Of a DNA stretch of 64,000 nucleotides, positions 41,574-53,030 are shown piece by piece. This DNA comes from Paraniabella defluvii (GTDB lineage: Bacteria > Bacteroidota > Bacteroidia > Chitinophagales > Chitinophagaceae), in contig CP079215.1 in assembly GCA_019316985.1 (NCBI GenBank), positions 2,666,001 to 2,730,000 of the forward strand, in the 5' to 3' direction. A program made the translations under genes and the position numbers. Every line of letters begins with the position of its first letter. Position 1 is the first letter of the stretch. The notes beneath the pieces were generated by a model. It was not told the DNA's origin, did not search any database, and saw nothing but the letters and a program-made list of their open reading frames with translations.

Positions 41574-44500
41574 ATGAGAAAATTCAGGCTACTGCTAACA
41601 GCTACCCTATTACTCATTACGAGTCTTGCATGGGCCCAGACCAAAACGATAAAAGGAACCGTGACTGACGAATCTGGTTTGCCCATTTCATTCGCTACCA
41701 TTAGTATAAAGGGAACGAATATCGCTAACGCGGCTGACGATCAGGGTCGCTATACAATACAGGCGAGATCTGGAGCTACTTTAGTAGTTTCGGCTACCGG
41801 TTATGCAACTAAAGAAGCTGTAATAGGCAGCGACGTTGTTAATATTATTTTAAGTCCTGGTAACACACAGGTTGTAGACGAAGTGATGGTTATTGGGTAC
41901 GGAGCGGTAAAAAAGAAAATTTTACAGGTTCTGCGTCGGTAGTTAAAGCCGATGTTTTCGAAAACCGCCCGGTTACCTCATTTGAAAAAGCGTTACAGGG
42001 GCTGCTGCCGGTGTTCAGGTAACAAGCGTTTCAGGCCAGCCAGGCGCTACATCTACCGTACGTATTCGCGGGGTTGGTTCGTTTGCTGCATCCAGCACAC
42101 CACTTTACGTAATAGACGGTGTTCCGATAACGAATGGTGATTTAACTTCTACAGCTACTACCGCGGATGTTTTGGCTACTTTAAATCCTAACGACATCGC
42201 TTCTGTTACTGTTTTAAAAGACGCAACAGCAGCTGCTATTTATGGATCAAGAGCCGGTAACGGGGTTATACTTATCACGACGAAGCAAGGCAAAATTGGC
42301 CGTACCAAGTTGAATTTGAATGCCAGTACCGGGTTTTCAAATCAGGCGGTGAAATATCACGATGTAATGAATGCATCAGAATATTATAAAATGTATTGGG
42401 ATGTTTATTATGCTGACAGTCTTAAGAAATATAATGACCCGGCGAAAGCGGCTCTTTTAGCAAATGCGGCTACCAACGCTAAATTAGCTGTAAACCCTTA
42501 TAATACTGCCAACCCGTACATAGGCGGAGGGGCGTTGGCCGATGGGGCCGCTTTGCTGTACGATACAGACTGGCGCGATGAAGTATTAAGGAAAGGTATT
42601 ACTAATAATATTGACCTCTCGGTTAGTGGAGGTAATGAAAAGACCAAATTCTTTTTTTTCGGGAGGGTATTTCGATCAAAAGGGGATAATTATCGCTTCC
42701 GATTTCAAACGCTATTCCAGCAAGTTAAATATCAATACAGATATTACCAGTTTTCTGAAAATAGGAATCAACAATACGCTTTCGTATACCATACAAAACA
42801 CACCTCCCGGCGCTACAGGATCTGCTAATCCGGTAAATTTTGCCAACCAAACGGCAAATATTTATCCTCTGTACGTTTATGATGCCAACGGTAATATCGT
42901 TTTGGATGCTTCAGGAAATCCTACCTACAGCTATAAAAACCCCGTAACACCTGATTTTAATCCGGTTGGTCTATCTAAATTGAATGAGTATAATGTGAAA
43001 ACCGCACGTGCGATCACCAATCCGTATGTAGAAGTAAGATTTTTAAAAGACTTTGTTGCTAAATCTTCTTTAGGTGTTGACTATATATCACTTCGCGAAC
43101 GTCAGTTTTACAATATGGAACATGGGGACGGTGTTAGCGTAAAGGGACGTGGATATCGCTATTCAAAAGAAGACTTGTCCATTACCATTGCAAACACCTT
43201 AACTTATAATAAATCATTTGGCGAACATAATGTTAATGTGTTATTGGGCCAGGAAGCATACCGTACTAAGTTCGAAAACCTGTATGCTCAGGCTACTGGT
43301 TATCCGTTTCCTGGTATCGATGAGCTGATTGCAGCATCAACGCCAAATACAACGCAATCTTATTTTACTGAAAAAGGCTTTCTTCTTATTTTTCTCGTGT
43401 GGAGTATAATCTGGGGCTAAGTACTATCTGTCCGGAAGCTTACGTAGAGACGGCTCTTCAGTTTTTGGCGCAGACAGGAGATTCGGAACATTTTATTCTA
43501 TAGGCGGTGCCTGGCGTATAGGAAAAGAAGAGTTTTTGCAGTCAGCCAATTGGATCGATGATCTGAAGATAAGAGCGAGTTATGGAACTTCGGGCAACGA
43601 TAGAATTGATCGTTATGCTGCACAGGGATTATATAGCCTCGGTAGGAATTATGAGGGGCAGTCAGGTATTAACTATACGCAATTAGCTAACCTACTATTG
43701 CAATGGGAGCAAAATTCCACGTTGGATCTTGGGTTGGAGTTCTCGTTATTTAAGGGAGGTTTAAGCGGTGAAATAGGATACTATAAAAGAGGAGCGCAAG
43801 ATATATTGTTTGATAAACCATTGTCAAGGCTTACAGGCTTTAATACCATTCCGACTAACTTGGCGTCGATGGACAACTATGGTATAGAAGTTTTATTAAA
43901 TGGAAATCCTGTAAGAACTGCAAACTTTAACTGGAACGTGTCATTTAACATTACATCCAATAACAACAAGATTCGGAAGATGACTCAAGAGCAGGTGATT
44001 GATGGAACAAAAAGATGGACTGTTGGAGAAGACAGGTATCAGTGGTATTTGAGAGAGTACGCTGGTGTGGATCCTGCTGACGGTAGACCTATGTGGTATC
44101 AGGACGAAGTGGTAGATGGAAAGCCAACAGGCAAAAAAATCACTACTAAAAACTGGTCGAGTGCAACAAGGTATGAAGGATTTGGGTCTGCGCTACCTAA
44201 ATTTACAGGAGGTTTCAACAACTCCTTTACCTATAAACAGTTTGATTTAGATATACGTACTTATTATTCACTGGGCGCTAAGATCTATGATAATTTATAT
44301 GCGAATTTGATGCACAGCGGAGGATCAGTGGGTAAACAGCTTGCTACGGATATTTATGGCCAGTGGAAAAATCCTGGAGATGTTACAGACATTCCGAGAT
44401 TTGTTATTAACAATACCGATTTGGGAAATAACGAGTCAACCCGCTTCCTTTTCAACGGTTCTTTTATGAGGGTTAAAAATATCAGCCTTGGCTATAGCCT

Positions 44501-44681
44501 TAATCCCGATCTTTTGAAAACCCTGCAGTTGTCCAATTTAAGGATCTATTTTATGGCAGAAAACCCTTTTACGTTTGCTGCGCATAAAGGCATGGATCCT
44601 GAAGTTGAAATTACCGGGTTGGCCAATAATGATATCCCTAATGTTAAGACATTTACTTTCGGAATTAATGTTGGATTTTAG
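41574..44681 (+). CDS. SusC-like TonB-dependent outer membrane receptor 3 (frameshifted)
   Basis: Signal peptide [22 protein letters not shown], carboxypeptidase-regulatory-like domain (I-K-G-T-V-T-D-E), classical TonB-box end [10 protein letters not shown], plug with R-I-R-G-V-G-S-F and [24 protein letters not shown], and a barrel ending F-G-I-N-V-G-F. Frame breaks near 41920, 41995, 42655 and 43375. About 1036 residues. Closest to the common SusC type; paired with susD 20 bases downstream. Confidence 0.93.
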
Positions 44682-44701
44682 TTATTAGTAAACTATTGAA
44701 A

Positions 44702-46147
44702 ATGAAAAAAATAACACGATATTATATATAATTACCATTTCCCTCTTTGTAGCATTTTCTGCTTGCAAGAAGGAATTTCTTGAAGTTTCTCCCACTCAGC
44801 AGATTAATGCCAAAGAAGTGTTTTCTTCGTTGGAAAAGATACAGGCTGCAATGACCGGCATTTATGACCTGACTACTTTTTCGGGTTATACTAATAATAT
44901 GATCTTAAGTGCTGACGTGAAAGGAAACGATGTGATGATTGTAAGCGGCGCGGCTAATTATAACCGTTTTGTTGCGCAGTACCAGTTTATTGAAACGGTA
45001 AACAATGGCGATGTGGCTACCTGGTGGGAGTATAGCTATAAAGTAATTTCTAATGCAAATCAATTTGTAGCCAATATTCCCGGTGCGCCCATTACCGAGG
45101 CTCAGAAGAATGAATATTTGGCAGAAGCAAGGGCGTTGCGGGCCTATACCTATTTTTGGCTGGTTAGGTGGTTTGCGCAACCTTACAGTGTAAATCCTGA
45201 TGCTTTAGGAGTACCTATCTTAAGGGAACCACTAGGACCTAATGATGTATCTCCAGACAGGGGTAAGGTAAAAGAAGTGTACGATTTTATTATTGAAGAT
45301 TTGAAATTCGCTGAAGCGAATCTCCTACGAGCCGGTCAAGTGTTTACCGCATGCGGGTGCCGGTCATTCAAGGTATTCTTGCCAGAGTTTACCTGACAAT
45401 GGGTAACTGGCCTGAGGCTAGCAAATATGCAAAATTAGCCAGGGCTGGTAAGCCTCTGGCTGCAGCGTCTGCGTTATTAACCGGGTTCAATAATCCTACA
45501 AATGAATGGATCTACGCCATTAACGTTCGCACAGACGATAACCAGGGCTTTTTGGCTGTATCGTCGTTTTATGATCCTTATGATATTGGCTATTCCAGTT
45601 TTAGAGTAACTGATGACTTTTTTAACTCGTTTGCAGATAATGACGAAAGAAAAAGCAGTTTTTGGTAAAAGTAGCCCCACCGCCGCAGCCAGCACCGGCG
45701 CTTACAGAAGAAGAGGTGAAGGATATCTGATCAATAAATTTGATTTTAACACTACTCCTGCTAATAATCAGGTATTAATGCGTTCAGCAGAAATGTACCT
45801 GATAGAAGCTGAAGCTGAAGCCAGACAAGGCGGAGCCAATGAAGCAGCTGCCAAAGCAGCATTATTGGAAGTGCAAAAAGGGCAGGTGTTGCAACTGTAG
45901 CATCATCCAATACTGGTAATGCACTTATAGAAGAAATTCTTACAGAGCGCAATAAAGAGTTGTATGGAGAAGGACACAAGTTTTTTGATCTGCTGCGCAC
46001 CAATAAAGGAGTGAATAGAACAGGATCTACCGTTCATTGGAAGATAGTAAATTTCCCATCGGGGCAGACCGTTTAGTATCTCCTATTCCGCAGGCCGAGT
46101 TAGATGCAAATCCTGTATTGAAACCTCAACAAAATCCTGGGTATTAA
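44702..46147 (+). CDS. SusD/RagB-like surface lipoprotein 3 (frameshifted)
   Basis: Start MKK at 44702 with a break in the first codons (near 44715), then I-T-I-S-L-F-V-A-F-S-A-C-K-K-E-F-L-E-V-S-P-T-Q-Q, a standard SusD lipobox and mature start. A-R-A-L-R-A-Y-T-Y-F-W-L-V-R matches the classical RagB/SusD fold (PF14322/PF07980 type), unlike partners 1 and 2. More breaks near 45345, 45665 and 45885. Ends with R-N-K-E-L-Y-G-E-G-H-K-F-F-D-L-L-R, the family signature. About 482 residues. Confidence 0.9.
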
Positions 46148-46171
46148 TTCAAAATTTTTTACATACAAAGA

Positions 46172-46197
46172 AAGGGCCACCATTACGGTGGCTTTTT
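46172..46197 (+). terminator. Rho-independent terminator of the third Sus operon
   Basis: GCCACC-ATTAC-GGTGGC followed by TTTTTCTTT, about 30 bases after the susD stop. Confidence 0.88.
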
Positions 46198-46224
46198 CTT
46201 TATCTTCACCCGCAAATTAACAAC

Positions 46225-46533
46225 ATGCAGAATCAGCAAGAAGGAAACCAGTTGAATATAGAAATTTCAGAAGAGGTAGCAGAAGGAACTTATGCCAACC
46301 TGGCTATTATCACACACTCTCATGCAGAATTTGTGTTCGATTTTGTAAACATTATGCGGAACCCTAAAAGCCGCGTAAAATCAAGAATTATTTTTACGCC
46401 CCAGCACGCCAAGCGCTTTATGAAGGCATTGATAGATAATATAGAAAAGTTTGAGGCGATGAACGGAACTATCAAAGACCTGGACGAAGTACAAATACCG
46501 GTAAATTTTGGCGGCCCTACCGCACAGGCCTAG
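46225..46533 (+). CDS. DUF3467 protein
   Basis: Intact 102-residue cytoplasmic protein. A-N-L-A-I-I-T-H-S-H-A-E-F-V-F-D-F, K-S-R-I-I-F-T-P-Q-H-A-K-R-F and V-N-F-G-G-P are the DUF3467 pattern. Function of the family is not known; it is widely conserved in Bacteroidota. Confidence 0.88.
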   Translation: MQNQQEGNQLNIEISEEVAEGTYANLAIITHSHAEFVFDFVNIMRNPKSRVKSRIIFTPQHAKRFMKALIDNIEKFEAMNGTIKDLDEVQIPVNFGGPTAQA

Positions 46534-46579
46534 CCCTCTTAATAGCTATTGTGCAAAGATCATAGCACTTATTTATACA

Positions 46580-46603
46580 ATGAACTATGATCTATGAACT
46601 TCC
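46580..46603. repeat. Copy of a short dispersed intergenic repeat
   Basis: ATGAACTATGATCTATGAAC plus TTCC matches, in the opposite orientation, the tandem units at 12845-12882 and the copy at 7665-7692. Confidence 0.5.
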
Positions 46604-46978
46604 TATCTGTATCTCTTCCGCCGACTGCTGCTGTCATCTGTCAACGGCGGATCCGGCTTTTGCTTGATCCAGATGGTGATCTGCTTGGTCTTTTCCTTGT
46701 CAGACTTTAGGCTGGCCGTAACAGTTACTTTCGTAACAGCCGGATTGTCAGGCAATACCAGGTCATTTCCTTCAAATGTACCATAATCGGTTTTAAAGTC
46801 GAGCTCTTTGGCGGTAAGCGGCTTCCAGCTTCCGTCGCTTATTTTGCCATCTACATTAATATAATTATGTGTACCTTTTTTAGGCTATCGGTGTATAAAT
46901 GAAAATGAATGCTTTCTATGCGTTGTGCATGCAGCGAAAAAATGAAGAAAAAAATAGGACCGAAAAAATGTATTTCAT
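46603..46978 (-). CDS. Secreted protein of unknown function (frameshifted)
   Basis: Start at 46978: MKYIFSVLFF then, with a base restored near 46945, a signal peptide ending S-L-H-A-Q. Mature part of about 105 residues: H-F-H-L-Y-T-D-S-L-K-K, N-Y-I-N-V-D-G-K, then a break near 46885; further on K-E-L-D-F-K-T-D-Y-G-T-F-E-G-N-D-L-V-L-P and a basic end S-S-S-R-R-K-R-Y-R at 46603. The beta-rich second half resembles an Ig-like fold. No family recognised. Because both breaks fall early, no single frame shows the gene. Confidence 0.65.
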
Positions 46979-47039
46979 GCTAACTGATTCACTTTAATAG
47001 ACGACTGTAGTGATCAAAACGTTGGCATCCCGTCAAGCC

Positions 47040-47763
47040 TCAGCTCTTTATTTGTAACTGCCTTTTATACAATTGTATCGTATTCTCAAAGCCCAAATAC
47101 AACGCGTCGCAGATCAATGCATGTCCGATACTTACTTCATCCAGCCAGGGAATATTGGCCGCAAAAAAGCCAAGGTTATTCAAATCCAGATCATGGCCCG
47201 CATTTAAACCTAGCCCCAGCTCCTGGCTTTTTCAGCAGCCTGCACATAAGGGGCAATAGCTGCTTCCCTGCCGGCGTGGTAATGCCTTGCATAACCTTCG
47301 GTATATAACTCTATACGATCAGTTCCGTTGCTGCTGCGCCTTCCACCATGCGTTCATCCGGATCCACAAAAATAGATACCCTGATACCCGCGTTTTTGAA
47401 AATACCAATAATGTCTTTCAGATATTCTTTATGAGTGATCGTATCCCAGCCGTGATCGCTGGTTAGCTGGCCCAGGGCATCCGGAACCAGGGTTACCTGG
47501 TGGGGTTTCACTTCCAGCACCAGGTCAATGAACTTTTGCTCCGTACAATTGCCTTCTATATTGAATTCAGTAGTTAACAGGGGTTTCAGGTTCCTCACAT
47601 CTGCATAGCGTATATGCCGCTCATCAGGCCTGGGATGTACCGTGATACCGTCGGCTCCAAACCGTTCAGCGTCTTTCGCCATCTTTACCAGGTCGGGGCT
47701 GTTGCCCCCGCGCGAATTGCGGAGGGTGGCAATTTTATTTATATTTACAGAGAGTTTAGTCAT
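47040..47763 (-). CDS. pdxJ: Pyridoxine 5'-phosphate synthase (one frameshift)
   Basis: Cytoplasmic enzyme that condenses 1-deoxyxylulose 5-phosphate with 3-amino-2-oxopropyl phosphate to pyridoxine 5'-phosphate, the first vitamin B6 vitamer. N-V-N-K-type start ([15 protein letters not shown]), [21 protein letters not shown]. Break near 47320; after it [15 protein letters not shown] and V-S-I-G-H-A-L-I, all family motifs. About 241 residues. Confidence 0.94.
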
Positions 47764-47871
47764 TTCGATATTACATTTAGACTATCGAAGGTACTATTAT
47801 CATCGTTTTGGCTGAATACTTTACTGCCATGCTTTTATAACTAATATTTGTATCCCTGTTATTCAATTATT

Positions 47872-48404
47872 ATGATACCTAAAATCATTTATTCTTTTAT
47901 TTTCAGGTTTAACATTGGCTTCGATGGCGCAGACGCGCCCACTACCTGCTGATACAATATTGTCGAAAGCCTTTAGTAAGGCCAGGCTTGAAAACAAGAA
48001 GGTGTTTGTTATTTTTCATGCCTCCTGGTGCGGATGGTGCCGGAAAATGGATGCAGCTATGAATGATGCAGCCTGTAAGCCCTTTTTGATGCTAACTATA
48101 TTGTTGAACATTTAACCATACTGGAGTCGAAAGATAAAAAAGCCTGGAGAACCCAGGGGCGGAAGAATTATATAAGAAACACGCGCCTGCTGATTCGGGA
48201 ATCCCTTACTGGATGATTTATGATGCAAAAGGAACGGTTATTGCAGATGCTACTATGCCAAACGGGAGTAATGCCGGTTGCCCTGCTTCAGTGCAGGAGG
48301 TAACCCATTTCATAAATACGCTACGACGTTCTTCGAATATCGACGAAAAAACAAGCAGCGTTATTTTCGAACGTTTTCGTAAAAATGAGCCGGTTAAAAA
48401 TTAA
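47872..48404 (+). CDS. Thioredoxin-like exported protein (frameshifted)
   Basis: Thioredoxin-fold protein with a signal sequence (K-S-F-I-L-L-F-S-G-L-T-L-A-S-M-A-Q) and the redox motif W-C-G-W-C (C-x2-C). The N-terminus has a frame break close to 47876, another near 48085 and another near 48155. F-V-I-F-H-A-S-W-C-G-W-C-R-K-M-D is typical of envelope thioredoxin-like domains (thioredoxin_7 type). A later segment G-I-P-Y-W-M-I-Y-D-A-K-G is the cis-Pro region. About 177 residues. Probably periplasmic thiol chemistry; partner not known. Confidence 0.82.
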
Positions 48405-48510
48405 TCATCATGCCATCGCCTAAATTAGGGATGGGCTCTATTTTGTATAATCTTTAACAAATCTTAATTTTATATCAACTTATGATAAAAGATATTCAGA
48501 GAAACACCGG

Positions 48511-48544
48511 TATCCGCTGAAGCATGCTTCAGCGGATATTTTTT
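48511..48544 (+). terminator. Perfect palindromic terminator
   Basis: 28 bases (48511-48538) are a perfect palindrome with arms beginning TATCCGCTGAAGC, followed by a T run to 48544. It lies about 107 bases after the thioredoxin-like gene and may also act on the opposite strand. Confidence 0.85.
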
Positions 48545-48728
48545 GCGTAAGAAGAGCCAAATTAAATGCCTGAAGAAGGAATTCCGGCAAAACCCGTTAA
48601 ATCTTAAGGAGTGGTGATGATCCTGGTAAAAGAATATCGACCCTGCTGTATAAATAAATAGTAGTGTTTACATGCTATCGATCCCAACCAATCAGGATCG
48701 GTGTGGTATCCTATTGAGTAGCGATCAT

Positions 48729-49405
48729 TCAGGCTGCAGATTCGAGCGAACTGCTGGTTTGAACCCTCCTGTAAAACCGTTTTTGAAAAACAAGCAATGT
48801 AATAACCCCGGTAGAAATGGCCATATCGGCAATATTGAAGATAGGGCTGAAAAACTCGAAAGGTTCGCCTCCTACCCAGGGAAGCCAGGAAGGATAAGTG
48901 GTTTTTACCATGGGGAAGTAAAGCATATCCACCACACTTCCATGCAGGAAAGACGAATAGCCCTTGCCACCCCTAAGTTGGCAATGCCACTGTAACCTAC
49001 GTAATCGCCCACCGCGGGATCAAAATGAAGCCCCTTGTCAAACAACATTCCGTAAAACATGCTATCAATAAGATTGCCCAGAGCGCCTGCATAAATAAGT
49101 GCTACACAAACCATAAATCCTCTTGAATATTTTTCTTTTGCAAACTTTACGATCAGCCAGCTACCGAAAATTACAGCTACCAGCCTGAACAAGGTCAGCG
49201 CAACTTTTCCACCTTCATTGCCAAATTTCCAGCCCCAGGCCATACCGCTATTCTCAATAAAGTGTATGCGGGCCCAGTCCATACCCAGTATGCGGGTTAC
49301 TTCACCAACCGGATAATGTGTTTTAATATAGATCTTAACCACCTGATCTACTATGAGAATCAGTAAAATAATAATGATAGATGTACTTAACTTCCCTGCT
49401 TTCAT
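48729..49405 (-). CDS. lspA: Lipoprotein signal peptidase (one frameshift)
   Basis: Inner-membrane aspartic protease that cleaves prolipoproteins before the lipidated Cys; needed for all the SusD and other lipoproteins here. Four membrane helices; catalytic Asp in G-N-L-I-D-S-M-F and in F-N-I-A-D-M-A-I. I-E-N-S-G-M-A-W-G is the family's N-T-G-A/N-S-G motif. Break near 48960. About 226 residues, longer than the proteobacterial enzyme but normal for Bacteroidota. Gap 48405-48728 holds only the terminator above. Confidence 0.93.
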
Positions 49406-49503
49406 GAGGTTACAAAGATGATTTTTAATTTTTAAATTTCAAGTTTTAATTTTCGCCTGCTGAGGTTATAAAAATGCTAAAATCACCAATAAAAAACAAT
49501 GTG

Positions 49504-52012
49504 TTAGCCCGTTTTAAAAAGTAGTTCATCGAAGAGGAGGAGATGATTACTCACTCCAGTACACCGTTTTACCCTTTGAGAAATACCTGTCATTATTTCA
49601 TAGGGAATGGTGCCTATTGCCTGGGCCAGCTCCTCCACCGGAAGCCCATTGCCAAATATAATTACATCGTCGCCTTCCTTCACATTTTTAATATGTGTTA
49701 CATCAATCATTACCATATCCATACAAACAGTGCCTATTACCCTGGCTTTTTTACCATGTACCAGCATGTAGCCTACGCCATTGCTTAAGCGCCTGGAATA
49801 ACCATCGGCATAGCCGATTCTTACAGTAGCGATCGTAGACTTGCGGGTAGCCACTCCCCGGCGATTATAGCTCACCGTTTCCCCTTTTTGAATATGTTTT
49901 AACTGGGCAATGGTTGATTTTAATGTAAGCGCCGGCTGTAATTTTTCAGCTACTTTTTTGCCGCCAATGCCGTATAGCCCGATGCCCAGGCGAACCATAT
50001 CCATTTGCAGTGCCGGAAAACGGGCAATGGCCGAGGAATTCGCAATATGAGTAAGAAAATGATACCCTATATTGTCACGTATCTGGTTAGCGGCCTGTAA
50101 TAATAGCTCATACTGATGTAGCGTAAATGCATCCTCAACCGCATCTTCGCTGGCCGCCAGGTGAGAGAAAACCGACTGTACTTTAAGAAAGCTGGTGTTT
50201 TTTAATCTCCGGGCCAGCACAGGAACATCGGTTATGGCAAAGCCAAGCCGGTTCATCCCCGTTTCAATTTCAATATGCACAGGATAATGTTTTAATCCTG
50301 ATTGCTGCACATGCTTTTCGAATGCATGCAGCTGACCGAAGGAAAAGATATCGGGCTCGAGCAGGTGCTCGGTAATAGCATCAAATGCGCTGGGCTCAGG
50401 GTTTAATACCATAATAGGGGTAGAGATGCCTGACTGGCGTATTTCTACTCCTTCATCGGAGTAAGCTACCCCCAGGTAATCAGCTTTGTGGTATTGCAGT
50501 AAACCCGCTACCTCGGTTCCGCCGCTTCCATAGGCAAAGGCTTTTACCATTACCATCATTTTTGTGGCGGGTTGCAGCATTTGCTGGAATGTTTTATAAT
50601 TATGGGCGATGGCGTTTAAGTTGATCTCAAGTATGGTTTGGTGGGCTTTCAGCTCGAGCAGCGAAACAATCTGCTCCAGCTCAAATACTCGGCCTCCTTT
50701 TATTAAAATAGCTTCATCTTTAAAATCGAAAGAGTGCAAATGCTGTATGAAATCGGCGGTGGTAAGAAAGAAATTGTGACTGATCTTTGTATTTCCCGTG
50801 ATAATCAGACCATGCATCACCGACTGCATTTTTTCACCAATGCCTATAAATCTTGCAATTTTGTGCTTTTGCAATTGTTCCAGGATGTCCTGGTATAAAT
50901 AGACAGGCTCGGCGCCGGCCTGAGAAAAATCTGACAGAATAACTGTTTTGGAAAGCCCTTTAGCCTGCTGCTGCAAGAAATGCAGTGCTATGGCTAGAGA
51001 ATCGGGGTCGGCGCTGTAGCTGTCGTTGATAAGAATACAATTGTTGTTACCTTTTTTAAACTCCAAACGCATATTTACCGGTTGAAGCTGCTGCACCGTT
51101 GCTGCAAAGTGGTGATACCTGTTTTCAGATAAACAGCTACAGCGCAGGCGGTCACCGCATTTTCTATAGAAGCTTCGTCGGTGAAAGGGACCTGCACCGA
51201 AAATTTATGACCCGAATGGCTCATGCTTACCTCGGTACCAGTAGCTTTCTTTTTGACAGCCAGTATCCGCAACGCGGAGGATTTATCTTTACCCCAATAA
51301 AAGGCGGGTTGCTGCAGCCGGTCTACTTCTTTTCTGATTAGAGTGTTATCCCCGTTGGCAATAATGATACGGGCCCCTTTAAAAAGTAACAGTTTTTCTC
51401 TCAGCTTCTCCGAATTATTCTTAAAGCCTTCGCTATGTGCACTGCCTATATTGGTTATGACGCCAATGGTTGGTTGAATTACCGATGCCAGCTGCTGCAT
51501 TTCACCAGGCTGGCTGATACCTGCTTCAAATATCGCCAGGTTGTTGGCAGCATCCATTTCCCAAACGCTCAAAGGCACGCCTATTTGAGAGTTATAGCTT
51601 TTGGGGCTTCTCACAATATTCTTGTCGGCCTGCAACAATTGGTATATCCATTCTTTTACGATGGTTTTACCGTTGCTTCCTGTAATTCCTATTACGTCTG
51701 CAGTAAACTTTGACCGGTGAAAAGCAGCGAGTTTTTGCAATGCTGTCAGCACATGATCTACCACCAGAAATACCGCGCCCGGGTAATTTCGGGCAATGAT
51801 CTTCTCCGAAACAACAAAGTAGCGTAATCCGGCTTTATACAACTCTGGTATAAATAAATGCCCGTCTCTCCGCGGGCCTGTTAAAGCAAAAAACAGCGAA
51901 GTATCGGGGTTGATAAGTTTTCGGCTGTCTGTAAGCAATGTATGAATGACTACCGGGGAAGCTTCTGACCGGACAATCCAAGAGCGCCTGCAATATCCTG
52001 TAGCGTGTGCAT
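49504..52012 (-). CDS. murF-alr: Bifunctional MurF ligase - alanine racemase (frameshifted)
   Basis: Fusion of UDP-MurNAc-tripeptide:D-Ala-D-Ala ligase with PLP alanine racemase, making and using D-alanine for peptidoglycan. N-terminal half: MHTLQDIAGALGLSG, Walker-like G-I-T-G-S-N-G-K-T, E-A-G-I-S-Q-P-G-E-M, S-A-H-S-E-G-F. C-terminal half (from about residue 460): PLP Lys in M-V-K-A-F-A-Y-G-S-G, N-R-L-G-F, H-I-A-N-S-S-A, and the second catalytic Tyr in R-I-G-Y-A-D-G-Y. Breaks near 51950 and 51090. About 836 residues. This fusion is known in Bacteroidota. The next gene, terC-like, ends 8 bases before its start. Confidence 0.93.
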
Positions 52013-52020
52013 GAACAACC

Positions 52021-52997
52021 TTAATCGTTGAGTGTATCTGTAATGGGTTCTTCTTCTTCAGGCACTCCTTTTCGCTTTTTAAAACCGAATAAACGATACT
52101 GCCCGTTATACAAAGCACTATTACCAGCAATGAAAGTACCACCTGCTGTGATTTCCCGATCCACTGCGATATCCAATGTTCTGCCAGCATTTTGGCTCCG
52201 ATAAAAATCAATACTATAGCGATGCCCTGTTGCAGGTAATCGAATTTGGTAATGGCGCCTCTTAATAAAAAAGAAAAGGGAACGCAGGCCGAGCACGGCA
52301 AAAATATTCGATGTATAAATTACCATTTTATTAGTAGAAATACCCATTACTGCGGGGATGGAATCTACTGCGAAAACCAGGTCGATGACAGAAAGCATCG
52401 CTACCACTACAAACAGCATAGTATAACGCCGTTTGCCCTCTTCTTTAATAAAATACCTGCCCCCGCCATCGTGCGGCACCAGCGGCAGCACTTTTTCATC
52501 CATTTATAAACCGGGTGCGCCTTGGGGTCAAACTCTTCATCATCGCCGGCAGTAAACATCTTAATCCCGGTATACACGAGGAACGCGCCAAATACGTATA
52601 ATATCCAGTGAAAGCGGTTTACCAGCTCAACGCCCAGTGTAATAAAAATCACCCGGAAAATGATGGCCATCAATACCCCGAAGAGCAGTGCCCGGCTGTA
52701 ATAGATCTCTTTTACTCTAAATGCATTAAAAATCAGTATAAACACAAAAATATTATCAATGCTGAGGCTTTTCTCCATAAGGTAGGCGCTCAGGTATTCC
52801 AGGGCGATGGTTTTATTTTCTTCAAAAAGGAGGAACACGAAAAAACCCAGGCCCAGGGCAACCCAGAATACAGATTGCCAGAGAGCTGTTTTAATAGTAA
52901 TAGCTGTATTCTTTTTGCTAAACAGCCCCATATCGAACACCAGGGCAATAACGATAACAATACCAAATACGAGGTAAGAAATTTGATCGGGAGTCAT
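52021..52997 (-). CDS. TerC/Alx-family membrane protein (frameshifted)
   Basis: Second TerC-family protein, of the Alx branch: D-M-G-L-F in the first helices, M-E-K-S-L-S-I-D-N-I-F-V-F and V-F-A-V-D-S-I-P-A-V with the membrane acidic residues. Members are linked to Mn2+ export. Breaks near 52500, 52260 and 52060. About 325 residues. It precedes murF-alr on the same strand with 8 bases between, so they are likely cotranscribed. Little resemblance in length or motif spacing to the TerC at 22067, so the two are not duplicates. Confidence 0.88.
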
Positions 52998-53030
52998 GAA
53001 TCTTTTAAATTGGATAAGATGTAGGGCTGT

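Noticed and set aside
30037-44681. Programmed frameshifting or phase variation in the susC genes
   Set aside because: The breaks are scattered at different places in each gene, and equal in kind to those in housekeeping genes; no slippery heptamer with a downstream structure, nor inverted recombination sites, were seen.
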